This document shows positions 62,096 through 64,000 of a stretch of DNA of 64,000 bases, piece after piece (position 1 is the stretch's first letter; every line of letters begins with the position of its first letter). Source of the DNA: an uncultured Bacteroidota bacterium (lineage in GTDB: Bacteria; Bacteroidota; Bacteroidia; Flavobacteriales; Flavobacteriaceae); NCBI GenBank assembly GCA_902516925.1, contig CABYAF010000001.1:1-64000 (forward strand). Reading direction: 5' to 3'. The translations under genes and the position numbers were made by a program. The notes under the pieces are model-generated. The model saw nothing but the letters and a program-made list of their open reading frames with translations. It searched no databases and was not told the DNA's origin.

Positions 62096-63143
62096 TATCA
62101 TCTAAGATTTTTAATGCTTTCTCAATTATTTCTTTTGGTTCAATAGATCTAAATGCACTTTCGTATCCTTTTGGAACTTTATTTCCGAATACTGAGGTTG
62201 GAATTGACGGATATAAGTTCCTGTCAATCATTATTGAATTTTCTGAAGATTGATCAAATGGGGTGAAGCCACAAAATGGGTGAGTCATTCCCCATATTGT
62301 CAAAACAGGAATTCCACAATTAGCTGCAAGATGACCATTGGCTGAGTCCATTGAAATCATAAGATCTATGTAATTAATAATATTTATTTGTTGGCTTAAG
62401 CTGAAACGCGATGAAACATCATAAACATTTTCGTATGCTTTATCCCAGATTTCTATTTGTTTTAACTCATTATTTCCTCCTCCAAAAAGATAGACGTTGT
62501 AATTGATTTGAAGATATGCGATTACATTTTGCATGAGGTCTAGGGGGTAACTTTTACCCTTATATGATGCAAAAGGAGCAACACCTATAATCTGTTTATT
62601 TTGGCATAAAGAAAGTAGTTTTTGTTCTTCAGAGTGATTGTCTAAATAAGGTTTTACCGGATACTCATGGTTAACTAAATCAACTGGAAACCCTAATCTC
62701 CTAAAAACATCACAATATTTATATTGAATAGGCGTTAATGGTTTAAATATTTTGTTTTTTTTTCTTGTTAACTTTTTACGATTAGCTCTTCCCTTATCAA
62801 TAGACTGAACTTTTTTGAAAGATAATTTGAAAAGAAGGTTTAGAACTTTTGTTCTTAAAACATTATGCAGGTCTGCAATTGATTTAATGTTTTTTTTTCT
62901 TAGTACTTTAAATAACTTTATTAAGCCTTTTAGACCTTTGTATTCTTGATTAAAATCTACTTCAATAAATTCTAAATTATCAAATTCGTCAAAGAGTGGC
63001 TTAGCATAATTTCTGGAAACAAATATGATTTTTTGATCAGGATATGTTCTAAAAAAAGATCTTAATACAGGTATAATCATGGCTATATCACCAAGAGCAG
63101 AGAACCTGTAAACTAGAACTGATTTATCCTTTGGCTGAATCAT
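62076..63143 (-). CDS. GT9 heptosyltransferase-like protein
   Basis: 355 residues. VLVYRFSALGDIAMIIPVLRSF at the N-terminus and SMDSANGHLAANCGIPVLTIWG near the C-terminus are the GT9 (WaaC/WaaF/RfaQ) signatures. Probably adds a core or heptose-like sugar to LPS in the cytoplasm. Overlaps DUF4254 by 20 bases, a pairing common in Bacteroidota. Confidence 0.87.
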   Translation of the reverse strand: MIQPKDKSVLVYRFSALGDIAMIIPVLRSFFRTYPDQKIIFVSRNYAKPLFDEFDNLEFIEVDFNQEYKGLKGLIKLFKVLRKKNIKSIADLHNVLRTKVLNLLFKLSFKKVQSIDKGRANRKKLTRKKNKIFKPLTPIQYKYCDVFRRLGFPVDLVNHEYPVKPYLDNHSEEQKLLSLCQNKQIIGVAPFASYKGKSYPLDLMQNVIAYLQINYNVYLFGGGNNELKQIEIWDKAYENVYDVSSRFSLSQQINIINYIDLMISMDSANGHLAANCGIPVLTIWGMTHPFCGFTPFDQSSENSIMIDRNLYPSIPTSVFGNKVPKGYESAFRSIEPKEIIEKALKILDDTIPHHN

Positions 63144-63753
63144 CTTTTTTATACAAAACAGGGTTTAATGATTCGTCATTATACATTTTCATTTGCTTGT
63201 AAACTCTCATTTTCTTATTGCCTGTAGATAAATCAATTAATAATTGATCTATTGATTCTGAAAGATCTTTTTGCTGCTCAAGCAGAACATTTAATTTTAC
63301 TTGACAATTATTTCTGTGATCATCGGTGACATCCTCTCTTTTTGATTCCTCTTCCATATGAAATATTTTTAAAATCAAAATAGATAACCTATCCATTGCC
63401 CATGCAGGACTCTCAGTATTAATTTTTGCATCTTCACTTGGGGTTACATCTGAATATAGCTTTAAAAAATATGAGTCTATATACTCTACCATCTCCGTTC
63501 TGTTTTGATTAGAGCTATCAATCATTCTTTTAAGCTTCATACCTTCATTGGGGTCAATATCAGGGTCACGTATTATATCCTCAAAATGCCATTGAACAGT
63601 ATCTATCCAGTTCTTCTCATACAATAAGTGCTGAAGACTTTTAATCTCATAAGGATTGTCTGGCTTGCGGCTTATATCATCATAAACATGGTAATCATTA
63701 ACTGATTTTTCAAATATTTCAATTGCTTGTTTGCTGATTTTTGTATTTGTCAT
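63124..63753 (-). CDS. DUF4254 protein
   Basis: 209 residues, helical, rich in Asp/Glu/Asn. NWIDTVQWHFEDIIRDPDIDPNEGMKLKRMID and AWAMDRLSILILKIFHMEEE are the DUF4254 core. No known function; its fixed place beside GT9 genes suggests a role in LPS core synthesis. Its ATG overlaps the stop of the truncated upstream gene. Confidence 0.82.
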   Translation of the reverse strand: MTNTKISKQAIEIFEKSVNDYHVYDDISRKPDNPYEIKSLQHLLYEKNWIDTVQWHFEDIIRDPDIDPNEGMKLKRMIDSSNQNRTEMVEYIDSYFLKLYSDVTPSEDAKINTESPAWAMDRLSILILKIFHMEEESKREDVTDDHRNNCQVKLNVLLEQQKDLSESIDQLLIDLSTGNKKMRVYKQMKMYNDESLNPVLYKKDDSAKG

Positions 63754-64000
63754 AGGATGAATCTAAAAATTATTGTTGATGCAATTATAGATATAAAGAT
63801 AAAGTTTATATAAAAACTGTTAATTTTTTTTACAAAAATCTGAGCAATAAAATAAACCAGTATTAATGAAACATAATGGAATTCTGACCCGCTTAGTCCT
63901 TTATTTAGCATAAAAAAACTTATAACTGTAAAAAAGAATAATATCCCTGCAACGTCCAGTGCTCTTCTTTGAAATCCAGAAGTCTTTCTTAGCTTAACAG
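63750..64000 (-). CDS. C-terminal part of a membrane protein, cut by the window edge
   Basis: Not in the ORF track because fewer than 60 codons follow its first ATG. The minus-strand frame is open from the right edge for 82 codons to TGA at 63750-63752, which overlaps the DUF4254 ATG (ATGA). It encodes a basic segment (KLRKTSGFQRRALD) and then about three hydrophobic helices (GILFFFTVISFFML, FHYVSLILVYFIAQIF, INFIFISIIASTIIF). Hydrophobicity and stop/start coupling make it real. Identity unknown. Confidence 0.6.
   Translation of the reverse strand, partial: VKLRKTSGFQRRALDVAGILFFFTVISFFMLNKGLSGSEFHYVSLILVYFIAQIFVKKINSFYINFIFISIIASTIIFRFIL

Overview
The window is AT-rich, densely coded chromosomal DNA from a member of the Bacteroidota, most likely a small-genome marine flavobacterium. 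This rests on family content, not on any search: a TonB-dependent receptor, SusC-type plug domains, DUF4292 and DUF4254 proteins, an HU-like/SPOR protein, a bactofilin directly ahead of an ATP synthase operon that lacks atpD and atpC, an LpxR-type lipid A deacylase, and several promoters of the Bacteroidota TTG / TAnnTTTG type. I found no rRNA, tRNA, CRISPR array, insertion sequence or phage gene. No stretch over 300 bases lacks a gene.

Region 1 (1-20.3 kb) is a surface-polysaccharide locus. The left edge holds a Rieske domain and a separate Rieske-oxygenase-like catalytic domain, then a GtrA-type membrane protein. From 16.5 kb down to 1.26 kb runs a tightly packed minus-strand operon: regulator, cupin, nucleotidyltransferase, UDP-glucose dehydrogenase, Wzx flippase, a WbvB/FnlA-type 5-epimerizing dehydratase, two further sugar-nucleotide SDRs, a GT2, an unusual amino-acid-type cassette (PLP decarboxylase, class IV aminotransferase, HpcH/HpaI aldolase), a GT4, a C2-epimerase, an RmlD-like reductase and a WbuB-like GT4. 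The dehydratase, reductase and 2-epimerase form a UDP-L-QuiNAc/L-FucNAc-type pathway. A WecA-like initiating transferase is divergent from the operon, and an O-antigen ligase/polymerase-like protein with a TPR partner lies beyond it.

Region 2 (20.3-31.5 kb) holds a 985-residue Ala/Thr/Ser-rich lipoprotein preceded by an excellent sigma-54 -24/-12 match and followed by a strong terminator. Next come an M19 dipeptidase, a PqqB-like secreted metallo-hydrolase coupled to a PqqU/YncD-like TonB receptor, a GH16 glucanase lipoprotein, a nucleoside transporter and a sodium/solute symporter.

Region 3 (31.5-44.4 kb) looks like amino-acid and peptide scavenging: a Tat-exported aminotransferase, an AGCS symporter, an M20 amidohydrolase and the DgcN/DgcA D-glutamate pair with an HTH protein. 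It is followed by an unusual row of secreted proteins (two stand-alone TonB plug domains, a TlpA thioredoxin, two propeller-like lipoproteins) ending at a long hairpin, then LpxR and a GNAT enzyme.

Region 4 (44.4-64 kb) is mostly housekeeping: PBP1a, TrhO, an M24 peptidase, RecA, PlsC, TrpS, HU-SPOR, EnvC-like, DUF4292, a sugar nucleotidyltransferase, the ATP synthase operon (bactofilin-AtpZ-B-E-F-H-small lipoprotein-A-G), a ferredoxin, a GT9, DUF4254 and a truncated membrane protein at the right edge.
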